From Nitrososphaerales archaeon (GTDB lineage Archaea > Thermoproteota > Nitrososphaeria > Nitrososphaerales > UBA183): DNA of 5,344 bases. The stretch spans positions 1 to 5,344 of the forward strand of contig JASIEW010000027.1 of NCBI GenBank assembly GCA_030045755.1, in the 5' to 3' direction. The translations under genes were made by a program, and so were the position numbers. A model generated the notes under the pieces. It did not search any database, had not been told where the DNA came from, and saw only the letters and a program-made list of their open reading frames with translations. Positions within the stretch are counted from its first letter, which is position 1; each line of letters opens with the position of its first letter. This document shows, piece by piece, positions 1 to 4,745 of the stretch.

Positions 1-573
1 CTCCGAGGGCGCGTAGCCTTGATGCTGGTCCACGCCGACGACGCGTTCGCGAGAACTCTTGCTGAAAGGTTCGAGGGATACCAGTCGGTCGACCCAGAGC
101 TCAGAGCGGCCGTAGCCGCAGCCTACGTGAAGACCGGCGGAGCGAAGGCCTTCGCGAAGCTGATGGACATGCTGCCAACAGCCGCCGAGGAGGTGGACAG
201 GGAGAAACTGTACGCGGGTTTGGCTAGCACGAAGGACCCGTCGCTGATCAATGAGATGATCGAGTTCACCGCGAGCGGGAAGGTCAGCCGGACCGACATA
301 ATCTTCTCCCTCTCGTTCCCGGCGCGGAACCCGGCGCTCCGCAATGCCCTGTGGGCCTGGACAAAAGAAAACTTCGACAGGCTGTGGGACCTATGCGGCT
401 CCCCGCTCTTCGTCCTGTCGCTGCTACAGGGGGTGATCCCCTACGTCGCGGTCGAGAACGAAGCGGACGCTGTAAGATTCCTCAGCGGAGACAGGCTGAA
501 GAAAGGGGAGAAGAGTTTCCGACAAGACCTGGAACTTCTCTCCGTGTATTCTGGCTTGCGCAAGAGGCTGTAG
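1..573 (+). CDS. M1 family zinc aminopeptidase (TRI/ERAP-like), C-terminal fragment
   Basis: The reading frame is open from the first base, so this is the 3' end of a longer gene, with 190 residues visible. The segment looks like the helical C-terminal domain (ERAP1_C-like, HEAT-type repeats) of M1 aminopeptidases of the tricorn-interacting-factor kind. The clues are 'DPELR...VAAAYVKTGG' near visible residues 31-47, 'TKDPSLINEMIEFTASGKV' near 77-95, and the family-typical 'NPALRNALWAWTKENFD' at about 110-126. M1 enzymes trim N-terminal residues from peptides, in archaea acting on proteasome products in the cytoplasm. The catalytic HExxH...E zinc site lies upstream of the window and cannot be checked. 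A TTG-ATG pair at 19-24 is not the start, because the homologous helix continues upstream. The gene ends 31 bp from the 3' end of the convergent tRNA gene. Family assignment is fairly secure; substrate is not. Confidence 0.85.
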   Translation, partial: LRGRVALMLVHADDAFARTLAERFEGYQSVDPELRAAVAAAYVKTGGAKAFAKLMDMLPTAAEEVDREKLYAGLASTKDPSLINEMIEFTASGKVSRTDIIFSLSFPARNPALRNALWAWTKENFDRLWDLCGSPLFVLSLLQGVIPYVAVENEADAVRFLSGDRLKKGEKSFRQDLELLSVYSGLRKRL

Positions 574-587
574 ACCAGCCGAGGTCT
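572..587 (+). terminator. Short hairpin at the stop codon of the M1 aminopeptidase
   Basis: AGACC at 572-576 pairs perfectly with GGTCT at 583-587 around a 6-nt loop. It lies on the stop codon and in the 31-bp gap between the convergent aminopeptidase and tRNA genes. No T-run follows, so it is a weak terminator candidate; archaeal termination usually relies on T-tracts. It could be chance. Confidence 0.25.
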
Positions 588-640
588 GCGTCGCATTTCG
601 AGAGCGGGCCCGGAGGGATTCGAACCCTCGGCGTGCTGGT

Positions 641-657
641 TACTCCCTTGGATGAGC
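641..657 (-). other. tRNA intron 3 (canonical position 37/38, 17 nt)
   Basis: The outer helix is the anticodon stem GCTGG/CCAGC. The central helix pairs CTCT (663-660, including part of the anticodon) with intron GGAG (646-643), three Watson-Crick pairs and one wobble. The 5' bulge is TA^G and the 3' bulge is TA^A, which places both cuts exactly at 37/38. The inner helix is a minimal CT/AG. This is the classical archaeal tRNA intron site. Confidence 0.88.
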
Positions 658-670
658 TAAGAGCCAGCCG

Positions 671-684
671 TTTTAGGAAGTTCT
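671..684 (-). other. tRNA intron 2 (D stem 3' strand, position 24/25, 14 nt)
   Basis: Its removal joins GAG (687-685) to C (670), completing the D stem GCTC/GAGC and leaving G26 before the anticodon stem. The junction cannot slide, since flanking bases differ. The central helix is a perfect four pairs: exon TTAG (690-687) with intron CTAA (676-673). The bulges are AG^A and AA^C. The inner helix is just GA/TC with a 3-nt loop, and the outer helix is poor. This is a very short, non-canonical archaeal tRNA intron. Confidence 0.82.
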
Positions 685-695
685 CTCTAACCTGG

Positions 696-717
696 CTTCT
701 CGCAGTGAATCTCTGCT
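696..717 (-). other. tRNA intron 1 (D loop, position 15/16, 22 nt)
   Basis: Three registers give nearly the same mature D loop, but only one fits a bulge-helix-bulge. The central helix is exon GCTC (723-720) with intron GAGA (701-698), three Watson-Crick pairs plus G-A. The 5' bulge is AG^A, the 3' bulge is AG^C, and the inner helix is GCAG/CTGC (716-713 with 705-702) with a 7-nt loop. The outer helix is only TG/CA. Cleavage between the second and third bulge bases is the known archaeal rule. The position is non-canonical. Confidence 0.8.
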
Positions 718-755
718 CTGAGCCACGGGCCCTCGCGGTCGCGCGAGGGTAAGAC

Positions 756-766
756 CGTTTAAAGGA
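756..766 (-). promoter_or_regulatory. TATA-like box of the tRNA-Lys gene
   Basis: On the minus strand TTTAAA occupies 763-758, that is 31 to 26 nt upstream of the first tRNA base at 732. That is the expected spacing for an archaeal TBP site when transcription starts at or very near the tRNA 5' end. No experimental start is known. Confidence 0.6.
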
Positions 767-841
767 TTGTTGGCTCTGTCTAGACTTCGGTGCGCATCAG
801 AATCAAAGAAACGCCGACTGGTTTCCCCATGCGTGCCTCTA

Positions 842-853
842 ACTTATTAGATT
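842..853 (+). promoter_or_regulatory. TATA-like box of the dphB-ribL operon
   Basis: The AT-rich string ACTTATTAGATT stands out in GC-rich surroundings, and its centre lies about 28 nt upstream of the TTG start at 876. That spacing puts the transcription start on or near the start codon, implying a leaderless message. No Shine-Dalgarno sequence with good spacing precedes the TTG. Inferred from position only. Confidence 0.5.
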
Positions 854-875
854 AAGACTCGGGGTTCGACCCGCT

Positions 876-1916
876 TTGGGAGAACTCGCATTCGTGGGCC
901 TGGGTCTCGGCTCGAGAGGAGTCAGCCTCGAAGGGCTGGAGGTGCTTCGGTCGTCGGATGACGTGTATCTCGAATACTACACCTCGCCTCACGAACCCAA
1001 GTTGCTGGACACCCTGAGGAAGGAAGCCGGGCGAGAGATCACGATCGTAGACAGGGACTTCGTCGAAGACGGCACCAGGATTCTGTCCGAGGCGGCCGGG
1101 AAGAAGGTAGTCTTGGCGGTTCAAGGCGACCCGATGATAGCCACCACTCACAACGACCTAAGGACCCGCGCAATCAAGATGGGCATCGACACCAAGGTCG
1201 TGCACGCCGCCACAATCGCCTCCGCCGCCGCGAGCGCGTCCGGCCTGCACTCGTACAAGTTCTCGAGGACCGTGACCGTGACGAGAGAGGCAGTCAGCAA
1301 GCTCTCCCAGGCATATCACATCCTGCACGAGAATCTGCTCGAGGGTGCGCACACCCTGCTGCTCCTCGAATACGACGTACAGCGGGGCGAAGGGGTCTCG
1401 CCCTCGGACGCGATGCAGGGACTGCTTCTTGCGGAGGCCAGCTTCAAGAGAGGAGTCGTGAAGGAGAGCACCTTCGCCCTCGTACTGTCGAGAGTAGGAC
1501 GGGCGGACGCGAAGCTCTTGGCCGGTGACTTCGCCTCGCTGTCAAAGCAGGACTTCGGTGGACCGCCTCACTCCGTCGTGATTCCCGGGAAGCTGCACTT
1601 CACGGAGACAGAGGCGGTCTCCGCGATCTTCTCGGTCGACGAACAGAAGGTCAGAGGGAATTCCGAAGCCGTCCTACGGACCGCCCAGACCCTGGTCCCG
1701 AAGTACGTAGCGAAGACGAAGAGGGCCCTCGAGTCCGTGAGAGGGAAGCTCGGCCCGGAGTACGAGAAGGTGCTCGAAAACGCAGAACTCTACATGAAGG
1801 ACGCTGAAACGTTCCTGGCGGAGAGCCAGGACGAAATGGCGATGCTCAGCATAGGTTATGCCGAGGGCCTGCTAGACTCGCTTTCCTTCGCCGGCGTAGC
1901 TAGGGTAGACTGGTGA
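876..1916 (+). CDS. dphB: Diphthine synthase with C-terminal DUF357-like domain
   Basis: SAM-dependent methyltransferase of the tetrapyrrole-methylase fold that methylates the modified histidine of elongation factor 2 during diphthamide synthesis. Residues 1-12 (MGELAFVGLGLG) match the family N-terminus and its glycine-rich loop. 'AVQGDPMIATTH' (81-92) is the conserved GDP motif region, and 'DFGGPPHSVVIPGKLHF' (226-242) is the typical end of the enzyme. Archaeal DphB is usually about 250-270 residues; this protein has 346. The extra part (about 263-346) is helical and ends in 'AELYMKDAETFLAES...YAEGLLDSL', resembling the archaeal DUF357 domain. The start is TTG: a stop lies in frame at 840-842, no ATG or GTG intervenes, and the N-terminus fits exactly. 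It is the first gene of a pair, with its stop 1 bp before the ATG of the FAD synthetase gene. The DphB call is firm; DUF357 is by recognition only. Confidence 0.93.
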   Translation: MGELAFVGLGLGSRGVSLEGLEVLRSSDDVYLEYYTSPHEPKLLDTLRKEAGREITIVDRDFVEDGTRILSEAAGKKVVLAVQGDPMIATTHNDLRTRAIKMGIDTKVVHAATIASAAASASGLHSYKFSRTVTVTREAVSKLSQAYHILHENLLEGAHTLLLLEYDVQRGEGVSPSDAMQGLLLAEASFKRGVVKESTFALVLSRVGRADAKLLAGDFASLSKQDFGGPPHSVVIPGKLHFTETEAVSAIFSVDEQKVRGNSEAVLRTAQTLVPKYVAKTKRALESVRGKLGPEYEKVLENAELYMKDAETFLAESQDEMAMLSIGYAEGLLDSLSFAGVARVDW

Positions 1917-1917
1917 C

Positions 1918-2517
1918 ATGGAAAGAAAGAAGCTGCTCGGCGCCATCTTCGTGTTGAACCTGAAGATGGAAAGGGCGACCGCTGATGCCATCGCGCGCCA
2001 GCTAGGCTCGGATGAGAAAGAAGTGCGGACAGAACTAGAGAAACTCTCTGGCTCCGGACACCTCGATGTCTCCCGTGGGGCCGCCTACCTGACGGCGAAA
2101 GGCCGCAAATCGATACGTGTCGTCTTCCTCGGCGGCGGGTTCGAGGTGATTCACCACGGGCACCTCCATACGATAGAGAAGGCGAGGAGCCATGGCGACG
2201 TCCTGGTAGTCGCTGTGGCGACAGACAACACCATCAGGAGGCGGAAGAAGAGAGAGCCGGTAGCAGGCCAGGAGGAAAGAGCCAGACTGCTCTCATCGCT
2301 TCGGCAGGTCGACGTTGCGCTGGTTGGTTCCGAGGGCGACATCTACGTGACGCTTGAGAGGGTGAAGCCCGACATCGTGGCCCTCGGCTACGACCAGTAT
2401 CATAGGGAGGACGACATTGTAAGGGAGGCCACGAAGCGAGGCTTCAACGTGCGGGTGGTCAGGCTCGACGCGCCAGACCCCACGGTCAAGACCAGCTCGC
2501 TGGTCGCAGACTACTAA
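1918..2517 (+). CDS. ribL: Archaeal FAD synthetase (RibL-type nucleotidyltransferase) with N-terminal winged-helix-like region
   Basis: Cytidylyltransferase-like protein of 199 residues. Residues 67-82 hold the nucleotide-binding strand and the HxGH signature (HHGH, 79-82). 'REPVAGQEERARLLSSL' (112-128) and 'VKPDIVALGYDQ' (149-160) follow in the order seen in archaeal FAD synthetases, which transfer AMP from ATP to FMN. The C-terminal 'KTSSL' replaces the more usual ISSTxI-type motif. The first ~65 residues are not part of the catalytic fold: 'ERATADAIARQLGSDEKEVRTELEKL' looks like a helix-turn-helix, followed by 'GHLDVSRGAAYLTAKGRK', a plausible wing. Translation probably couples to dphB, since ATG begins one base after its TGA and a GGTGA overlaps that stop. 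It could instead be another nucleotidyltransferase such as a glycerol-3-phosphate cytidylyltransferase-like enzyme; LGYDQ favours FAD synthetase. Its end overlaps the convergent translin gene by 4 bp. Confidence 0.82.
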   Translation: MERKKLLGAIFVLNLKMERATADAIARQLGSDEKEVRTELEKLSGSGHLDVSRGAAYLTAKGRKSIRVVFLGGGFEVIHHGHLHTIEKARSHGDVLVVAVATDNTIRRRKKREPVAGQEERARLLSSLRQVDVALVGSEGDIYVTLERVKPDIVALGYDQYHREDDIVREATKRGFNVRVVRLDAPDPTVKTSSLVADY

Positions 2518-3140
2518 GCCTTAGCTCTGCTGAGCTTTCTCTCGAGGCGGGCCATGGACCGGCTGACTTCGTCGCGCCTCTTCTCTTCAGCAAGCAGGCC
2601 CCTTGTGTCTTCCACCAGCATCCTGGCGACATCGATCTTGCGTCTGGCGCCGTTGGCGACGTGGTCAAAGACTGCGAGGGGAGAGCATGCGGCATAGAGC
2701 CCCTCCATGGTCTCGAAGTAGCGCTTGGCTTCGACGGGCTTTCCTCGCATGACCGAGTCGAGGACCAGTCTCTTCAGTTCACCCACCGTGTCGAGGAGTC
2801 CGAGGAGATACGCCTCAGGCGACGCCTTGAGGGCCTTCATCGAAGGGACGGGCTTTCCCTTCGCCAGCGCGACCACCGCGGATGCTTCCACGTACTCGGT
2901 CTCTGGAGACACGAGGTATCTCGAAGCCGAGTCGTCGCCGCCCTTCAGCCTCCCTAGGAGCTCTCTCGCTGTCGCCAGCTCCTTTTCTGCGTCCTTCATC
3001 CGGTGCGTGTGGACGCCTATGATGGCTTTGGAGCTGGCGGCTATCACGTCTCTGCTGTCCTTGAGTATCCGCTCCCTGCGCTCAAGCCTTCCCCCGAGCT
3101 GCGCTTCGACTTCCTTAACCGAATCTGAGATGTCTTCCAA
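2514..3140 (-). CDS. Translin/TRAX-family protein (archaeal C3PO-type RNase homologue)
   Basis: All-helical protein of 208 residues. It carries the family signatures 'ILKDSRDVIAASSKAI' (25-40), 'TEYVEAS' (81-87), 'AYLLGLLDTVGELKR' (110-124), 'AKRYFETMEGLY' (138-149) and 'RRKIDVARMLVEDTR' (166-180). In eukaryotes translin and TRAX form C3PO, an octameric endoribonuclease; archaeal homologues form similar barrels. The acidic residues E82, E85, D117 and E121 fall where TRAX has its metal-binding catalytic set, so this copy may be an active RNase rather than a translin-like RNA binder. That mapping is from memory of the family. The C-terminal ~25 residues are charged. The start is TTG at 3140: the frame is closed by a stop at 3161-3159 and no ATG or GTG lies between. 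It is divergent from the EamA gene and convergent with ribL, overlapping its stop. The natural RNA substrate is unknown. Confidence 0.87.
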   Translation of the reverse strand: MEDISDSVKEVEAQLGGRLERRERILKDSRDVIAASSKAIIGVHTHRMKDAEKELATARELLGRLKGGDDSASRYLVSPETEYVEASAVVALAKGKPVPSMKALKASPEAYLLGLLDTVGELKRLVLDSVMRGKPVEAKRYFETMEGLYAACSPLAVFDHVANGARRKIDVARMLVEDTRGLLAEEKRRDEVSRSMARLERKLSRAKA

Positions 3141-3170
3141 GTGACGGCGATGATGTCGTCAAAACCAAGC

Positions 3171-3185
3171 CGTGATAAGTTTACT
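3171..3185. promoter_or_regulatory. AT-rich core of the divergent translin / EamA promoter region
   Basis: The 89-bp gap between the divergent starts (3140 and 3230) holds one AT-rich patch, read as GATAAGTTTAC on the plus strand and GTAAACTTATC on the minus strand. It lies about 35-40 nt upstream of the translin TTG and about 50 nt upstream of the EamA TTG. Either or both genes could use it as a TATA box. Placement is inferred. Confidence 0.4.
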
Positions 3186-3218
3186 CGTCGCTCCGCGAGG
3201 CCCTGTGCCTAGGGAAAC

Positions 3219-3223
3219 GGTGA
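3219..3223 (+). promoter_or_regulatory. Ribosome binding site supporting the TTG start of the EamA gene
   Basis: GGTGA, matching the archaeal anti-Shine-Dalgarno, ends 6 nt before the TTG at 3230. The TGA at 3221-3223 is an in-frame stop, so no longer start in this frame is possible. Together these fix the start. Confidence 0.55.
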
Positions 3224-3229
3224 GCTGAG

Positions 3230-4201
3230 TTGGACAAGAAGACCGGGTCGGCGCTGGCCCAGACGGCGGTCGCGGCCGCGCTGTGGGGCACGTCCTTTCC
3301 GGTCATCACCCTGGGAATAGATGACGGCCTCAACCCCGTGACCTTCCTTCTCCTCAGGCTCGCTTTGGCCGTGCCCATCATGATCTTGGTCTCGAAGCTC
3401 GCCGGAAAGAAGCTCCTTCCGCTCCTTCGAAGCAAGGCCGTCTGGCTGATAGGGTTCACCAACGCAGTCGCGTTCCTCTGCCAGTTCGTGGGGCAGAAGT
3501 ACACGGGCGCGTCGGTCGCCGCTCTCCTCACCAACCTCTCGGTGGTCATGGCAGCGGCCGGGGGAGCGGTCTTCCTGCGAGAGAGGATAGGGGCGGTAAA
3601 GGCGGCGGGAGTCGGGCTGGCCGTGCTCGGGACGGTGCTCGTCACCACCAACGGGAGCCTGCAGGCGGTCGAGGGCGGCCAGCTCCTGGGCGACGCCCTC
3701 TACATCGCGGCTGCGGTGGCCTGGGGTGGATACATCGTGTACGCCAAGAAGAAGACGGATGAGATGCAGTGGGACCCGTTTTCGCTTGCCGTGTGCATCG
3801 TGATGGTCACAACTGTGTTCGTCCTGCCGGTCGCGCTGGTCTCTGGTGGAGGGCTCCCCACGGGCTCGGCGCCTCTACTCGCCGTGGCATACACCGCCAT
3901 CTTCAACACCGCGATCCCTTACGTCCTGTACCAGCAGGGACTGAGATACCTCACCGCGGGTACCTCCGCAGTCGTGCTGATGCTCGAGATAGTGGTCGCA
4001 CTAGCCGTCGCCACGGCGTTTCTAGGAGAGTCGTTGACCGCGTTCGCCTGGGGCGGCGCCCTCTTGATACTGGTCTCAATCGTCATGGTCTCGAGGGCGG
4101 AGACAAGCGCCAGCCCGTCCGCGGGAAGACGGGTGCCGTCCCTGACCCCGGCGCGAAAGTTGCACGGGAGTCCCCAGACTTGCGAGCCTGGCGGCTCCTA
4201 G
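3230..4201 (+). CDS. EamA/DMT-superfamily membrane transporter
   Basis: Integral membrane protein of 323 residues with ten predicted hydrophobic helices, at roughly 8-28, 35-55, 70-89, 94-116, 121-141, 152-172, 184-205, 215-233, 244-265 and 270-288. They fall into two EamA repeats (about 8-140 and 152-288). 'ALWGTSFPV' in helix 1, 'LRLALAVP' in helix 2 and 'FLGESLT...GGALLILVSIVMV' at the end of repeat 2 are typical of the drug/metabolite transporter superfamily. Members export or import amino acids, metabolites or small drugs; substrate cannot be told from sequence. Length before the tail is normal; residues 289-323 add a polar, proline- and serine-rich cytoplasmic tail with no recognised motif. 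The start is TTG with a GGTGA ribosome site. It stands alone on its strand, with 98 bp to the next gene, and is divergent from translin. Confidence 0.9.
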   Translation: MDKKTGSALAQTAVAAALWGTSFPVITLGIDDGLNPVTFLLLRLALAVPIMILVSKLAGKKLLPLLRSKAVWLIGFTNAVAFLCQFVGQKYTGASVAALLTNLSVVMAAAGGAVFLRERIGAVKAAGVGLAVLGTVLVTTNGSLQAVEGGQLLGDALYIAAAVAWGGYIVYAKKKTDEMQWDPFSLAVCIVMVTTVFVLPVALVSGGGLPTGSAPLLAVAYTAIFNTAIPYVLYQQGLRYLTAGTSAVVLMLEIVVALAVATAFLGESLTAFAWGGALLILVSIVMVSRAETSASPSAGRRVPSLTPARKLHGSPQTCEPGGS

Positions 4202-4299
4202 AGTTTATCAAGTAAAGGAGCGCTAGCCATGTGATTATGGCGTGTGAGGCGCAACGAGGGCCGTGCGCAGGGTGAGGTCCCTTTCCAAACCATAACTAC

Positions 4300-4590
4300 G
4301 TGTCGGGCCGCGCTCGTGAATACAGGACGATGGAGATCCTCAGGAAGGATGGCTGGATGGTGTCCCGCAGCGCCGCTTCCCACGGTGCGGTGGATGTGTT
4401 CGCCGCGAAGGGAGGCAAGGTCCTCCTCGTGCAGGTGAAGAGCGGGAAGGCCCGGGCGTCTAAAGCCGAGCTCCTGGAGCTCCAGCGCTGGGGGGAGAAC
4501 TCCAACGCGGACGCCGAGGTCTGGCACTTCAAGGGTAAGGGTGGAGTAACGAAGAGGAGGGTGTACGCGGCCGAGGGGACGAGAAGATGA
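4300..4590 (+). CDS. Hjc-like PD-(D/E)xK nuclease-fold protein
   Basis: Small protein of 96 residues resembling archaeal Holliday junction resolvase Hjc and other PD-(D/E)xK nucleases. The pattern is an N-terminal helix with E7 ('GRAREYRTMEIL'), then 'RSAASHGAVDVFA' (23-35) with catalytic-type D32, then 'VLLVQVKSGK' (41-50) with Q45-x-K47. In Hjc the last motif is ExK; here glutamate is glutamine, as in some Mrr-type nucleases that keep activity. So it may be an active nuclease, a variant resolvase, or a DNA-binding relative. It is shorter than typical Hjc (about 120-140 residues). The start is GTG at 4300; a stop at 4273-4275 closes the frame and no other start codon intervenes. No well-spaced ribosome site is seen. 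Its TGA overlaps the ATG of the zinc-ribbon gene (ATGA), so the two are probably translated together. Fold is likely; biological role is not established. Confidence 0.72.
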   Translation: MSGRAREYRTMEILRKDGWMVSRSAASHGAVDVFAAKGGKVLLVQVKSGKARASKAELLELQRWGENSNADAEVWHFKGKGGVTKRRVYAAEGTRR

Positions 4591-4742
4591 AGCCGAAATG
4601 CTACTTCTGCGACACAGAGCTGGAGGTCGTGTTGCACACGTTCAGGGTTGGCCCGCGAGACGAGCCCGTCTGCGAGGAGTGCAACACGAAGACGACGAAC
4701 AGAAGGACGGCGAAAGAAGAGGAAGGGAAGGGGCTACGCTAG
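4587..4742 (+). CDS. Small four-cysteine zinc-ribbon protein
   Basis: A 51-residue open frame begins at the ATG of the ATGA overlap with the nuclease-fold gene. It contains two CxxC knuckles, C5-x2-C8 (KCYFCD) and C29-x2-C32 (CEEC), separated by 20 residues, the layout of a zinc ribbon. The C-terminal third (about 34-51) is lysine-, arginine- and glutamate-rich with no further cysteines. It has no recognised family beyond the zinc-binding pattern. It may bind nucleic acid or partner the upstream protein; this is inferred only from the tight gene overlap. It ends 3 bp from the stop of the convergent TPR gene. The start is supported by the overlap and by the first knuckle lying right after it. 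The regular CxxC pairs and the coupling argue for a real gene despite its length. Confidence 0.72.
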   Translation: MKPKCYFCDTELEVVLHTFRVGPRDEPVCEECNTKTTNRRTAKEEEGKGLR

Positions 4743-4745
4743 AGC

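Larger units (their letters stand above)
605..732 (-). tRNA. tRNA-Lys (anticodon CUU) with three introns
   Basis: Read on the minus strand, 732-726 (GGGCCCG) pairs with 612-606 (CGGGCCC), giving a perfect 7-bp acceptor stem with discriminator G at 605. The T arm is GAGGG / TTCGAAT / CCCTC (629-613). The gene is 128 nt; removing introns at 717-696, 684-671 and 657-641 leaves 75 nt with a regular cloverleaf. In that form the D stem is GCTC/GAGC around loop AGCCAGGTTA, the anticodon stem is GCTGG/CCAGC, the loop is CTCTTAA, and the variable loop is ACGCC. The anticodon CTT lies at 661-659, so it reads lysine AAG codons. CCA is not encoded. Exons are 15, 11, 13 and 36 nt. A TATA-like box lies 26-31 nt upstream. 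Identity rests on the anticodon and close match to the usual archaeal tRNA-Lys pattern; boundaries are supported by bulge-helix-bulge structures described per intron. Confidence 0.93.

Noticed and set aside
351..752. 133-codon open frame on the plus strand
   Set aside because: It runs across the end of the aminopeptidase in another frame and straight through the antisense of the tRNA gene; its peptide has no family character.
863..871. B-box-like GGTTCGACC just before dphB, suggesting a second tRNA on the plus strand
   Set aside because: The flanking bases do not form a 5-bp T stem around a 7-nt loop, and no acceptor or anticodon stem can be built; only a CGGG/CCCG pairing remains.
2725..3144. 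139-codon plus-strand open frame opposite translin
   Set aside because: It is antisense to a clear translin-family gene; serine-rich low-complexity product typical of an antisense shadow in GC-rich DNA.
3181..3651. 156-codon minus-strand open frame opposite the EamA gene
   Set aside because: It is antisense to a well-supported ten-helix transporter and has no recognisable domain.
4237..4275. 12-residue ATG mini-frame upstream of the nuclease-fold gene
   Set aside because: It has no ribosome site and ends 24 nt before the gene; nothing supports a leader peptide.
4202..4299. 98-bp gap between the EamA and nuclease-fold genes examined for an RNA gene or promoter
   Set aside because: A weak AT-rich string (GATTATGG near 4233-4240) is the only candidate TATA, and no stable hairpin or tRNA-like fold is evident; not enough to call a feature.
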